DNA from: Doris montereyensis
Lineage: Eukaryota; Mollusca; Gastropoda; Nudibranchia; Dorididae
Length of the DNA: 64,000 nt
NCBI GenBank assembly: GCA_037039925.1
Contig: JAXRKP010000261.1
Location: forward strand, 160,001 to 224,000
Direction: 5' to 3'
Positions within the stretch are counted from its first letter, which is position 1; each line of letters opens with the position of its first letter. Below the pieces are notes generated by a model. The model did no database searches. It saw nothing but the letters and a program-made list of their open reading frames with translations, and was not told the DNA's origin. A program made the translations under genes and the position numbers. This document shows, one piece after another, positions 1-11,394 of this stretch.

Positions 1-194
1 TTACTTCTTCTTCTTCTTCTTCTTCTTCTCCTTCTTCTTCTTCTTCTTCTTCTTCTTCTTCTTCTTCTTCCCCTTCTTTTTCCTCTCCTCCTCCTCCTCC
101 TTCTTCTTCTTCTTCCCCTTCTTTTCTCCTCCTCCTCCTCCTCCTCCTCCTATTCTTCTCCTCCTCCGACTTTTCCTCCTCCTCCTCGAGAACA
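1..194. repeat. Polypyrimidine (TTC/CTC)n microsatellite
   Basis: Nearly pure C/T on the plus strand, made of TTC, CTC and CCT triplets. Reading frames through it are simple-sequence artefacts (Lys/Glu or Arg/Gly runs). It is cut by the window edge. Confidence 0.95.
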
Positions 195-329
195 CAGTGT
201 TTGTTTCTTTAAAAATTACCCTGAAATGACTTCATTTATGTAAATTAAGAGGAGACAGCAAGATGACTAGAGAAAGTAATGAAAGGAATTAAGACCCATC
301 CTTTAGTTTTCCCTTTAGAAAACTTATCA

Positions 330-965
<636 letters not shown>

Positions 966-1410
966 AAAGAGGGTAGTCTCACATCGAGATGGTTTACATC
1001 ACGTGAAAATGAGTTGCACCATAATCCTATGTAATGATAATAATATTCTAGTGCAGACAGGACAAATCAATTCAGTAACAATATGTAGACAGAAAAAAAA
1101 AGGGGCTTTTGGCAGCATCTTCAAACGCCGTTGGCAAATATACATTGATGTATGTTTTCCTTCTTCTCTCACCCTTTTTCTATCACGAGAGTCACGATCA
1201 GGGATGAGGTCAAGGAGACTTGTTAGACGAGCACAGGAAACGTGAATGGGGCACAGGGATGGAAGGTTGGACGAGGGGTCTTCTGGTAATATTCATTGTT
1301 TGTTTATCTGAGCCCACAGTCGTTCTCAAACTGACACACAAACATTTCTTTTTAAAGCGTATACATTACAATAATAATCTGTATGTATAAAAACTAACTC
1401 TAACGTTTGA

Positions 1411-1490
1411 CCGCCATAAACTCAGGAACCACTGCAACCACCACCTCCACATGTCACATGTAGTATTCAATAGCCTGCTTTAAGACAAAA
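1411..1490 (+). repeat. Dispersed repeat shared with 28825-28900
   Basis: The words TAAACTCAGGAACCACTGCA, CATGTAG and AATAGCCTGCTTTA recur in the same order in the centre of the foldback element at 28.5-29.2 kb. The flanks differ. This shows a dispersed repeat family whose pieces lie at both ends of the first 30 kb. Confidence 0.75.
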
Positions 1491-1640
1491 CATAAAGGAT
1501 CGATTTCCCGGGATAAGTATGAATAAATGACGACTAAGTATGAGTATTCCTCTATCAAACCCAACAACGCAAACATAGAAGATCCTTACTGCGGATACAT
1601 CCGTACTTAGTTCGTACCGATTTTATAAGTATTGAGGGAC

Positions 1641-1665
1641 ATTATTATTATTATTATTATTATTA
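1641..1665. repeat. Short (ATT)n microsatellite
   Basis: About eight perfect ATT units. No gene is seen in 990-1890 apart from this and the dispersed repeat at 1411-1490. Confidence 0.9.
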
Positions 1666-1892
1666 CCGTCGCTCCTCGCGTCTCGTCACAAGGCGTTATT
1701 GATGTCTGGGGTTAGGGACATTTTATTATTATTATCATTAGCATTAGACCGTAGATTATTAGAAAAAATCTAATTAACATTGTTGAAATCAGCATCATCC
1801 AATTAGGATAAAGTTTCAGAATTCGTTATCTCTCTGTGATTTAGAAAATAATATTTATCTTCATTTTTAGAGAAGCAATACTACACACTACG

Positions 1893-1937
1893 CACGTGTT
1901 TGATAGGGAAAATTGAATCTTCCCTCTCAAACACGTG
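1893..1937. other. Hairpin with 18-bp arms
   Basis: CACGTGTTTGATAGGGAA (1893-1910) is the reverse complement of TTCCCTCTCAAACACGTG (1920-1937) except for one mismatch, with a 9-base loop. Both arms end in the E-box-like CACGTG. It may be a relic of transposon terminal repeats; no role can be shown. Confidence 0.75.
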
Positions 1938-2029
1938 TGTTATCTCTCTCCCCTTTTTCTCTAGATGGACACACAATCTACAACAATGGATGATGTTGAT
2001 TTGCTTATTGCTAATGTTTTTAAGAGAAA

Positions 2030-2236
2030 CCCTTTGTTGAATGTTTCCTCTGTCATTCGTGTATATTGGAAAAATCTGTCGGGGTGATTATCTTTCAAAC
2101 GAAGAAAGCGGTGGTGATATTCACCAAAAGTTCGCCTCTCTCTCTCTCTATTGGTTGAATCAGACGACGAATCAATTTCGACTGACTGACAACACAGTGT
2201 TTTACAAGAATAGAATAGTATCATTTGTGTACACAC
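2030..2236 (-). pseudogene. Possible PIF/Harbinger transposase N-terminal remnant
   Basis: The minus strand codes for a short stretch including FGEYHHRF, HPDRFFQYTRM and EETF. This looks like the conserved region upstream of the DDE domain in PIF/Harbinger (HARBI1-like) transposases, where an E-F/Y-H-x-L segment is followed by F-x-Y-x-R-M and S/T-x-x-x-F. The frame runs off into unrelated residues near 2030 and no catalytic domain follows, so it is at best a fragment. A DDE domain of the same superfamily sits at 54.5 kb on the plus strand, but the two pieces do not overlap and cannot be linked. The identification rests on pattern memory of one short region. Confidence 0.4.
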
Positions 2237-2450
2237 TGAAGAAATATTTACTTCCGGGATCCTTTAACATTTTCCCCTTACAAAAACTCTTCATCAGACG
2301 ACGAATCCATTTTCGACTGACTGACAACACAGTGTGCCGACATGAATAGAACAGACCGGAAATAAGTATCCTTTGTGTGCACATTGGAGAAGTAAGTTAT
2401 TTGTCTGGATACTTATTTTCTGGATCCTTTAACGAATAAACTCTTGGATC
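2157..2450 (+). repeat. Tandem duplication, about 140-bp unit
   Basis: AATCAGACGACGAAT at 2158 recurs as CATCAGACGACGAATCC at 2291. Each is followed by GACTGACTGACAACACAGTG, a TGTGTNCACA word and GGATCCTTTAAC. Unit one overlaps the 5' end of the possible Harbinger remnant on the opposite strand. Sequence just after unit two (about 2429-2475) resembles 28904-28950. Confidence 0.75.
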
Positions 2451-2789
2451 AAATCAGCATTTTAATTGATTACTTGCGATGCACAAGCTTGTCATTGTCT
2501 AATCTGTTTCTCGATTTTCTGTCATTAAATATTTAATTTCAGTATCGGAAATAATTATCATCAAGTACTAATTTGGTCTAATAATCGACTTGATACACCC
2601 GTAACATCAGTGGTTTCTGAGTTAACTAACATCCACTTTAGCTTTAAAGAAAAGAAATCATAATCTAACATTAGTTAGGGCATGCTTCTAATAGTTTCTT
2701 TTTTAACTCCCATTTTACCTTCCACTGCTTCTTGTAGGGAATGATAATAATATGATGTGTATGGGAATTGTAGAATACTAGACAGACAT

Positions 2790-3027
2790 TCAGAGGGACA
2801 CATACATGTCAGGCTAAAACTGTAAATAACATGAACTAATGGACATAAAAACATGAACGTAATTGTACAAAGTACGTAAAAACATGAACTAATGGACATA
2901 CATGTCAACGTTTCATGGTAAACATCCATTTCCACGTAAAACACATGAACTCCAATGGACATACATGTAGTAATATCTATATCGTGTTTGGGTTTCCCAA
3001 AAACATGAACTAATGGACATACATGTT

Positions 3028-3082
<55 letters not shown>

Positions 3083-4660
3083 GTAAAAACATGAACTAAT
3101 GGACATACATGTAGTACATAGTAAAAACATGAACTAATGACAGACATACATGAAGTTGAGTACACTAGTAAAAACATGAACTAATGGACATACATGTCAT
3201 TATTCATAGTAAAAACATGAACTAATGGACATACATGTAGTACAAAGTAACATCCTTTTTAAAAACATGAACTAATGGACATACATGTAGTACATTTCAG
3301 GTAAAAACATGAACTAATGGACATACATGTTCTTGAATACATAGTAAAAACATGAACTAATAGACATACATGTAGTACATAGTAAAAACATGAACTAATG
3401 GACATACATGTAGTACATAGTAAAACAATGAACTAATGGACATACATGTAATACATATTAAATAGTAAAAACATGAACTAATGGACATACATGTAGTACA
3501 TAGTAAAAACATGAACTAATGGACATAGTACATAGTAAAAACATGAACTAATGGACATACATGTAGTACATAGTAAAACATGAACTAATGGACATACATG
3601 TAGTACATAGTAAAAACATGAACTAATGGACATACATGTAGTACATAGTAAAAACATGAACTAATGGACATACATGTAGTACATAGTAAAAACATGAACT
3701 AATGGACATACATGTAGTACATAGTAAAAACATGAACTAATGACATACATACATGAACTAATGGACATACATGTAGTACATAGTAAAAACATGAACCAAT
3801 AGACATACATGTAGTACATAGTAAAAACATGAACTAATGGACATACATGAACTAATAGACATACATAGTAAAAAAAACATGAACAATGGACATACATGTA
3901 GTACATAGTAAAAACATGAACTAATGGACATACATAGTAAAAACATGAACTAATGGACATACATGTAGTACATAGTAAAAACATGAACTAATAGACATAC
4001 ATGTAGTACATAGTAAAAACATGAACTAATGGACATACATGTAGTACATAGTAAAAACATGAACTAATGGACATACATGTAGTACATAGTAAAAACATGA
4101 ACTAATGGACATACATGTAGTACATAGTAAAAACATGAACTAATAGACATACATGTAGTACATAGTAAAAACATGAACTAATGGACATACATGTAGTACA
4201 TAGTAAAAACATGAACTAATGGACATACATGTAGTACATAGTAAAAACATGAACTAATGGACATACATAAAAACATAGTAAAAATATACTATTTATAAAA
4301 CATGAACTAATGGACATACATGTAGTACATTAAAAACATAAATGGACATACATGTATTAAAAAAAAACATGAACCAATTACTTCTTCTAAATTAGTACAT
4401 TATATATTATATGTAGTACTTCATCTAAATTATACATTATAAACATGAACCAATACTTCATTCTAAATTGAACCAATTTATACATTATGAACTAATGGAC
4501 ATACATTAGTACTTCATGAACTAATGGACATTGTAGTACATAGTAAAAACATGAAATAATACAACGCCATGAACTCCATGTAGTACATAACATGAACTAA
4601 TGGACATCGATTTAACATGAACTAATCATACATTTCATAGTAAAACATGAACTAATTACA
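2790..4660. repeat. 38-bp minisatellite array
   Basis: The core ACATGAACTAATGGACATAC is followed by ATGTAGTACATAGTAAA. The period is 38 bp in the homogeneous centre (about 3400-4260), with degenerate or truncated units on both flanks. A 50-bp (ATT)n run at 3031-3082 interrupts it. The ACATG/CATGT ends of the core are self-complementary. Frames rich in Met-Tyr-Val-His are artefacts of the repeat. Confidence 0.95.
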
Positions 4661-4664
4661 TTTT

Positions 4665-5260
4665 TTGTTTCTTTATAATGGACTAGAGGTTCATATACCT
4701 TCCATGTATATGGAATTTAACTTCATTATATAATAATAAACTGTTCATCAAAATATGCAAACGCATGATAATATTATTTCTCTGTGACTGTGACTTAAAA
4801 TTAAAGTCGCATCCTTTACTAAATTATACATTATATTATACTCATGTTTCAGTATAGATATTTAGAAATTATAATTTATATTATTACTTTTTTTCTTCTA
4901 ATTTTATTTATGTGAGTGAGTTTTAACTTCCTTTCTTTCTTTCTTTTGTTTCTTTATCAGCTCCCATTCTACCGATGTTGGAATTTCACTTCCATTATAA
5001 TTTACTGTTCATCAAAAGCAAACGCATGATAATATTATTTCTGTTGACTGTCGGTAAATCAAGATGAAGTCTAAAGATTTCGCTCATGTTTCAGTAGATT
5101 TTGCGTTGTCTTGTCTTTTTTTTAATTTTATTGTGAGTGAGTTTTTTCAACCGATGTTGTTTGTTCGTTATTTTATCCCTGATTCTGTTGCAGTCGGTAA
5201 ATCAAGATGAAGTGTAAAGATTTCCTTTCGTGATTTTGCGGCTCTTTTTTTTTACCCTTA
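4665..5260. repeat. Degenerate tandem duplication, about 270-bp period
   Basis: TTTTGTTTCTTTAT, CTGTTCATCAAAA and CGCATGATAATATTATTTCT occur near 4665-4780 and again at 4940-5041. GTCGGTAAATCAAGATGAAG occurs near 5052 and again near 5194. No coding capacity is seen. An (AT)n run follows at 5275-5311. Confidence 0.7.
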
Positions 5261-5272
5261 ATTATTGAAGTA

Positions 5273-5312
<40 letters not shown>

Positions 5313-5655
5313 GTTTCTTTTCGTGGACAGTAGCAGGACAATACAGCATTTCACTGACTTCAATAGCAAGTGGCAAGTACGTGTGAGGTCTACTAGAATC
5401 TAAGTAACAATATAATATAATATAATAATATACGGGGCCTGTGACTCCCAAATGAAGTCAATCTGAACACAGCCTGTCTTTTCAAAATTGCCCACGTGTT
5501 GCTAGGTATGCTAGTAGTATGCTATGCTGGGTTAGGTCGAAGAGGTGGGGATAGGGCTCAAAAGCCGTGACGTCACACGTCCTTGATAACATCATCTCTG
5601 GTTCTAAACTGGCGAAATATGACAATAAGTGACAACTCCACTAATAAAGACAGAA

Positions 5656-5700
5656 CAAACACGTGACGTTTCGGGTATAACCCTTCATCAGACAACAAAC
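5656..5700 (-). ncRNA. Hammerhead-ribozyme-like motif of the PLE terminus
   Basis: On the minus strand CTGATGA (5691-5685) is followed by a GGGT-TAT-ACCC hairpin and then GAAACGTC. These are the conserved hammerhead core boxes: CUGAUGA, stem II, GAAA and a GUC cleavage triplet. Stem II is four base pairs with one unpaired A at its base. Stem III would be only a base pair or so, as in the minimal type I hammerheads reported for Penelope-like elements. Stem I pairing (UGU with ACG) is weak. It lies about 1.3 kb beyond the GIY-YIG domain on the same strand, as expected for a PLE terminal repeat. Self-cleavage is not shown. Confidence 0.6.
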
Positions 5701-5911
5701 GGGAAATATCTAGAATCTAGATCTAAGTATTACCTCAGGCATCACACAATGTGATGTCAGATGAAAAACATAAAGGAGAAAGAAAGAAAGAAAAAGACAG
5801 TGATGATAAGAAACGTTGCAGAGAGAGGTGAGAAGAATGAGCGAGAGTGGAAGGTTCAGATCTAGAATGAAATAAAAAATATGAAAATAATAAGTAATAA
5901 AAGGTGAGAAG

Positions 5912-6322
<411 letters not shown>

Positions 6323-6966
6323 AGGCAGGGAAGAAAGAAAGGGAGAGAGAGACGTGTGAGTATGGGAAACAAGAAAGAAAAAATAGGATAAATATAAGAC
6401 TAGATCTATGTCTCACTGAGTCTAAAAAGAAGAAATGAAAGAGAATGAATGAAAGGAAGTATCAATCAAGGCAAAAATTTACACTGAAGGTGTGAAATGT
6501 ATATCAATTACAAATTGATCGATGCAATAAGGAAGAGAGTAAACAACTTATCTGAAATTTCAAAAGATGCCAGTTAGCACTAGCTGATGCTTTGCAAGTT
6601 ATCGAAGTCTCAAGTATTTACTCCTTGGTGATAAAATAGGGTCTATTCCGTAATGGTAAGAAACCGTACGCAAAATTGCTTCCGGTAAATGGTGAACGTA
6701 AAAAAAATTATTTTTTTTTAAAAGTGTGCAAAGATGCCTACCATTGAGTACGCTACCATAGATGGACACACGGGGTATGAACTGCCAGAGGGACCCAACT
6801 TTTCCCGGGATAGGAAGGGTGGGGGGCAGGATTAGGGTGGGATAGTTTCGAGCGGGCGGTGGGGGCGGATGGGGTAAGGTAGAGGATGGTGAAGGGTCAG
6901 GATAGTAATAGCGTGTGCCCGACTGTGGAAGTTACTCCAGAGAAAATTATACAAATTGGTGTAAGA

Positions 6967-7390
6967 CGTTCATACCGTCAGGGTTGATGTGCCCAATCTT
7001 ACTAGTATAAGCCGGTTCTCTAAAGACTTCATAGACTCAGCACCGCCGGTACATGACCTGGGAATGCATACTTTCAGGTCATGGGTTCCTCGATGTCCTG
7101 GTCCATTAAAATGTAAAGGCACCGGCTTGCTTTCGCAGTATTCGATATCTCTCCTGTGATGGCCAAATCTGTTGGAGAGTTGCAAGCCAGTTTCTCTGAT
7201 ATAGGCCATTCCACAATGACTGTAGTGAAGAGCATAAATACATTGCGAGAGACGCAGGAGAATTGGCCATTCATTGTCCAGGTCTGTCTAGGGAACTGAG
7301 TGAATGGTTGTGGAGCCGTCTACAAAGGGGCATGTCTTGCAGTTAGTGCGTTCACATCGGACGGTGCCCGACGGCGATGAGTCAGTAGAG
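6967..7390 (-). pseudogene. PLE GIY-YIG endonuclease domain with Cys-rich linker
   Basis: The upstream part codes for CERTNCKTCPF, the Cys-rich linker typical of PLEs. Downstream comes the GIY-like IYALHYSHCG, then AYIRETG in the YIG position, HRRDIEY, the HFNGPGH box and ESMKSLENRLI near the C-terminus. In PLEs this domain nicks target DNA for target-primed reverse transcription. The G of YIG is replaced by R, and stops or frame changes separate the linker from the domain and both from the RT. A stop at 6970 follows the final RLGT-type motif closely, so the C-terminus is nearly complete. Assignment to the PLE class is firm; activity is unlikely. Confidence 0.82.
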
Positions 7391-7556
7391 AGGCGACTGT
7401 GCACAAGGATATCCTGAAGGCTGGTGTGTCTCTTGAAGGCAATCAATCAACTAGGTGTAGCATATCCTGAGTGTGTGTCTCTTGAAGGCAATCAACGGAA
7501 AGGGAAGGGAAAACGTCTAGTCCCGTCACTAGCGTGTCATAGGCAGGTTCTGCGGA

Positions 7557-8336
7557 CTATATGGATGACATGGTGTGTGTGTGCGGATGGTACGGAAGGA
7601 TAAGACTAATAAGAGGTATGCGTTTGGTCTTTTTCTTCTTACGATGTTGAGGGCGTCTTTTTCCGGGTACAATTTTAGCTCTCTGAAAGCCTTGACAAGC
7701 TACCCTAGGGTAGCCTGTGCGTAGGAAGAAATCAAACATCTTAGGCGCTTCCTCTGTGAATAGGTGCTCGGCAGAACAGATGCGTCTGAGACGGAGGAAT
7801 TGAGAGTATGGAATAACATCTTTGCAACGTGGTGGATGAGAGGATGTGTAGTGGAGATAGCTATGACAATCTGTATCTTTGTAGAATATTGCAGTTGTAA
7901 GCCCATGTTCGGAGAGAGAAACGGTGATGTCTAAGAAGTTAACAAGGATGTAGACTGGGTAAAAGTGAAGTTGATAGGTTTGCAAAAGTTGTTTGCAAAA
8001 TCGAAGAAACGGTCTAAATCAGTCGCAGACATCGTCGTGATACCAAACCCATCATCAATATACCGTCTATAGCTGTTGGGCAGAGGGCCAGGGTACGCCT
8101 GGTATAATCTATGCTCAAGATAACCCATGAATAGGCAAGCGTATGAGGGTCCCATCTAGGGTGCCCGTCGTTGTTGAAGTATTTTTAAAGCTAACAAAAT
8201 TCCATATCAAGAGGAGAAAATCGCAACAAACTACACTTGTACAACAGTGAGCATGTAGTTCCATTTTGGTGACGAGGTCATGGAAGGATCGAAGACTGCC
8301 CGTACTAATAGCGCTAGCAAGAGGATTAAAGATCAC
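7557..8336 (-). pseudogene. PLE reverse transcriptase, partial and frameshifted
   Basis: Three consecutive minus-strand frames carry PLE RT blocks. About 8336-8160 has a weak upstream block. 8155-7935 has MGPSYACLFMGYLE and the catalytic YIDD (8062-8051). 7985-7557 has FLDITVSL, HSYLHYTSSHPP, PYSQFLRLRRIC and FFLRTGYP, the thumb region specific to PLEs. The frame changes lie near 8160 and 7955. The N-terminal fingers region is absent. In an intact element this enzyme copies element RNA at a nicked chromosomal end. Given the indels in the SLC7 exons, some frame changes could be sequencing errors, but the missing 5' end is a real truncation. Confidence 0.85.
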
Positions 8337-8739
8337 TATGTGAATTTGAAGGTAAGTTTTGTCTTTGCTTTGTTTATCACTAAGGGCCTAAGTCTAGACT
8401 TATCACTGTTTCTTGTTCTACATTAAATAATCTATTAGGCTATATGGCACCGGCTAAAGTCTATAATTCTTGCGCTCTTGTCGTCTTACTTCAACTTCAA
8501 GCAGTTCTGATAATATCAGATTAGTACATTATTAATCATTAGATCTACTTCCTGCTTTTGCCGCTGCTGCGACCACTAACCACAACTACATTAAAGCTAC
8601 CCATGCTCTAGATCTATCATTTATCGTTTAGAACAGTAAGTCACAATGTTGATTGTTGTGAACATTTTATATGCTACTGTCAATTGATTCATGTAGATCT
8701 AGGCCTACTAGTATTTTTATTTATTCCGTCACATTTGTA

Positions 8740-8794
8740 ATCATCATCATCATCATCATCATTTCATTATTATCCTCATCATCATCATCATCAT
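8740..8794. repeat. (ATC)n microsatellite
   Basis: Two runs of ATC units separated by ATTTCATTATTATCC. Nothing coding is visible between the PLE (8340) and this run. Confidence 0.9.
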
Positions 8795-8841
8795 TTTAAC
8801 TAGTATTAGTATTTAAATTATCATCATTAATAGGAGTGCAT

Positions 8842-8861
8842 GTAGTAGTAGCAGCAGCAGC

Positions 8862-8958
<97 letters not shown>

Positions 8959-8960
8959 CT

Positions 8961-8998
<38 letters not shown>

Positions 8999-9006
8999 AT
9001 AGTAGC

Positions 9007-9050
<44 letters not shown>

Positions 9051-9051
9051 C

Positions 9052-9089
<38 letters not shown>

Positions 9090-9174
9090 CAGTAGTAGCA
9101 GTAGTAGTAGTAGTAGTAGTAGTTGTTGTAGTAGTAGTAGTAGTAGTAGTAGTACATGCACTAGTAATAGTGGC

Positions 9175-9212
<38 letters not shown>

Positions 9213-9213
9213 C

Positions 9214-9284
<71 letters not shown>

Positions 9285-9292
9285 CAGTTAGT
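8842..9292. repeat. (GTA)n trinucleotide array, about 450 bp
   Basis: A near-continuous run of GTA/TAG with rare GCA, TTG and ACTT interruptions. Six-frame translations are poly-Ser, poly-Val or poly-Tyr artefacts. Nothing coding is seen in 9300-9735. Confidence 0.95.
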
Positions 9293-9737
9293 AGTTAGTT
9301 ATTAGTAGTAATAATGTAATTATTATTATGATTGTAATTATTTGATTTAGCTACTTTTTGATTAAAATATTTAACTAAATTTAGTTCAATAATTGGAGCT
9401 AATATGTAAAAAGTGTTTTTATTGCTTCAGAGTGAGATGGTTCTGTTAAATTAAAGATTGACCGCAAATCTTTTGGTTTCTTTCAGGTCTTGTTGAAAGA
9501 TAAATTGGACATATCACTATCACAGACCACTTGTGACAGCCCAAAAGGGGACTACACTGCTGACCTGCTGCCACTCGATTGATCCAGGCAGTGTGTTAAT
9601 AATATGTGTCTCTTATTAATGTCCTTATCAGGATCATTTTTCAAATGGACCAAGGGCGGTCTCAAGCGAGCACGTTGGATTTTTATTCTGTAATTCTGAG
9701 GGAAAAGATTAGCTTATAATAAATACTTGTCTTTTTT

Positions 9738-10267
9738 TCAATCATATTTTAGTATAGTATCAATCATATTTTTGTATAGTATCAATCATATTTTTGTATA
9801 GTATCAATCATATTTTTGTATAGTATCAATCATATTTTTGTATAGTATCAATCATATTTTTGTATAGTATCAATCATATTTTTGTATAGTATCAATCATA
9901 TTTTTGTATAGTATCAATCATATTTTTTGTATAGTATCAATCATATTTTTGTATAGTATCAATCATATTTTTGTATAGTATGAATCATATTTTTGTATAG
10001 TATGAATCATGTTTTTGTATAGTATCAATAATATTTTTGTATAGTATCAATCATATTTTTGTATAGTATCAATCATATTTTTGTATAGTATGAATCATAT
10101 TTTTGTATAGTATGAATCATATTTTTGTATAGTATCAATCATATTTTTGTATAAAATGAATCATGTTTTTGTATAGTATCAATCATATTTTTGTATAGTA
10201 TCAATCATATTTTAGTATAGTATGAATCATGTTTTTGTATTGTATCAACCATATTTTAGTATAGTAT
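9738..10267. repeat. 22-bp minisatellite, left part
   Basis: The unit contains TATCAATCATATTTTTGTA followed by TAG, repeated about 24 times with minor variants (GAATCATG, TTTTAG). The array stops at a retrotransposon LTR and resumes at 14033 in the same orientation. Confidence 0.96.
10263..10267. other. Target-site duplication AGTAT, left copy
   Basis: AGTAT directly precedes the 5' LTR and is repeated at 14033-14037 right after the 3' LTR. Because AGTAT is also part of the tandem unit, the duplication is consistent but not independent proof of the ends. Confidence 0.75.
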
Positions 10268-10463
10268 TGTAGCGACCATAGTGATCTCCTTCCTTGACAC
10301 TTGACCTTCCAAGTTTACGGTTGAAGAAAACTTCCGCCAATGAACTAGGAGAAGAAACCAGCTCACTCATGAGAAAGATTTTCATCTTCTTCTTTGTTTT
10401 ATTCTTTAATAAAGTTATTTAACTGTGAGAACATAGTTCTGTGTTAATAACTTTGTATCCTAA
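10268..10463 (+). repeat. 5' LTR (196 bp)
   Basis: Begins TGTAGCGACCATAGTGATCT and ends TTTGTATCCTAA, matching 13850-14032 throughout with small indels. It contains a CTTTAATAAAG polyadenylation-type signal near 10405. Compared with the 3' copy it carries extra bases around GAGAACATAGTTCTG. Confidence 0.93.
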
Positions 10464-10464
10464 A

Positions 10465-10482
10465 TCGGTGACCCCGACGCTG
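10465..10482 (+). promoter_or_regulatory. Primer-binding site, tRNA-Trp type
   Basis: GGTGACCCCGACG follows the 5' LTR within a few bases. It is complementary to the 3' end of animal tRNA-Trp, the primer used by CsRn1/Kabuki-type elements. A TGG start is not perfect (TCGG here). Confidence 0.75.
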
Positions 10483-10587
10483 AACTCGTCAAACCTAGAT
10501 CTAGACTCACACTAAAAGGATCTTACACTTTCAGATCTAAATCTAGATTTTTGTTAACCCTTATAATATAATATAATTATAATTACA

Positions 10588-11393
10588 ATGTCTCAGTCTC
10601 AGTCTCAACAACAAGGTGAGTCGGCACAGGCTCTACTCGATGCCTTAACAAGCCAACTTCATGCAGTAACGATGCAGCGGAATGTTCAACTCAATGCGGT
10701 ATCTGTTAAATTACTAGAATTTTGGTCCACATCACCAGAGGTGTGGTTCGCAAGAGTTGAGGCCCAGTTTGGCACGAAAAATATAATACAGGACCAAACG
10801 AGATATGATTATGTTGTCAGCGCACTAGACTTCAAAACAGCGGAAGAAGTACAGGATGTATTGGTTAACCCTCCAGAAGCAGAAAAGTACACTACTCTGA
10901 AAGGGGCCCTCATCAAAGCCTTTGGCAAGACCCAAGCTCAGCGTGACAGCGAGCTACTAAATCTTAACGGATTAGGCGACAGAAAGCCCACTGCCCTGCT
11001 TCGCAAGATAAATGCGTTAAATGACGACCCCAAACTTTGAAGAGGGCACTTTTTTCTTTCCAATCTCCCCGCCAACGTGCAAAGTATTCTAGCAGGCCAA
11101 GAGTTCGGCGACATCGAAAAAAACTTGCAGAGGCTGCTGGCCGTGTTTGTGAAGCCCGTTGTACAGGCGTACAACAGATTACACTGGATGCTGGTCAACC
11201 TTCCGCCACTATCGAGTCTGTTAAAAGACACAGAACACAAATGGCACGTCCTGTGGACTCCAACACTGCGTCCAGTGCACCTCCTGTGTGCTTTTACCAT
11301 CTTCGATTTGGACCACAAGCCCGAAACTGCCAACCAGGATGTAAATTTTCGTCCCTGCTCTCTAAAGCTTCGGGAAAAGAAAAAGACAATTAG
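10588..11393 (+). pseudogene. Retrotransposon gag with CHCC zinc finger
   Basis: The ORF starts at ATG 10588 (MSQSQSQQQGES) and has a capsid-like region with FWSTSPEVWFARVEAQF and AFGKTQAQRDSELL. A stop lies at 11038-11040, and the coding similarity then moves between frames. The last part contains CFYHLRFGPQARNCQPGC (about 11288-11341), a Cys-His-Cys-Cys knuckle rather than the usual CCHC; this variant is a known mark of the CsRn1 clade. Gag packages element RNA in virus-like particles. The break may be decay or an assembly indel. Confidence 0.82.
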
Positions 11394-11394
11394 C

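Noticed and set aside
1003..1245. 80-codon plus-strand frame after the GA array
   Set aside because: No similarity recognised, no splice or promoter signals; too little to support a gene.
3661..3984. 107-codon minus-strand frame rich in Met, Tyr and Cys
   Set aside because: Translation of the 38-bp minisatellite; the period is not a multiple of three, so no stable protein repeat exists.
2780..4660. CRISPR-like array of regularly spaced repeats
   Set aside because: Units are contiguous with no unique spacers, and the context is eukaryotic.
8796..9291. Poly-Ser, poly-Val, poly-Thr and poly-Tyr frames
   Set aside because: Six-frame artefacts of the (GTA)n array.
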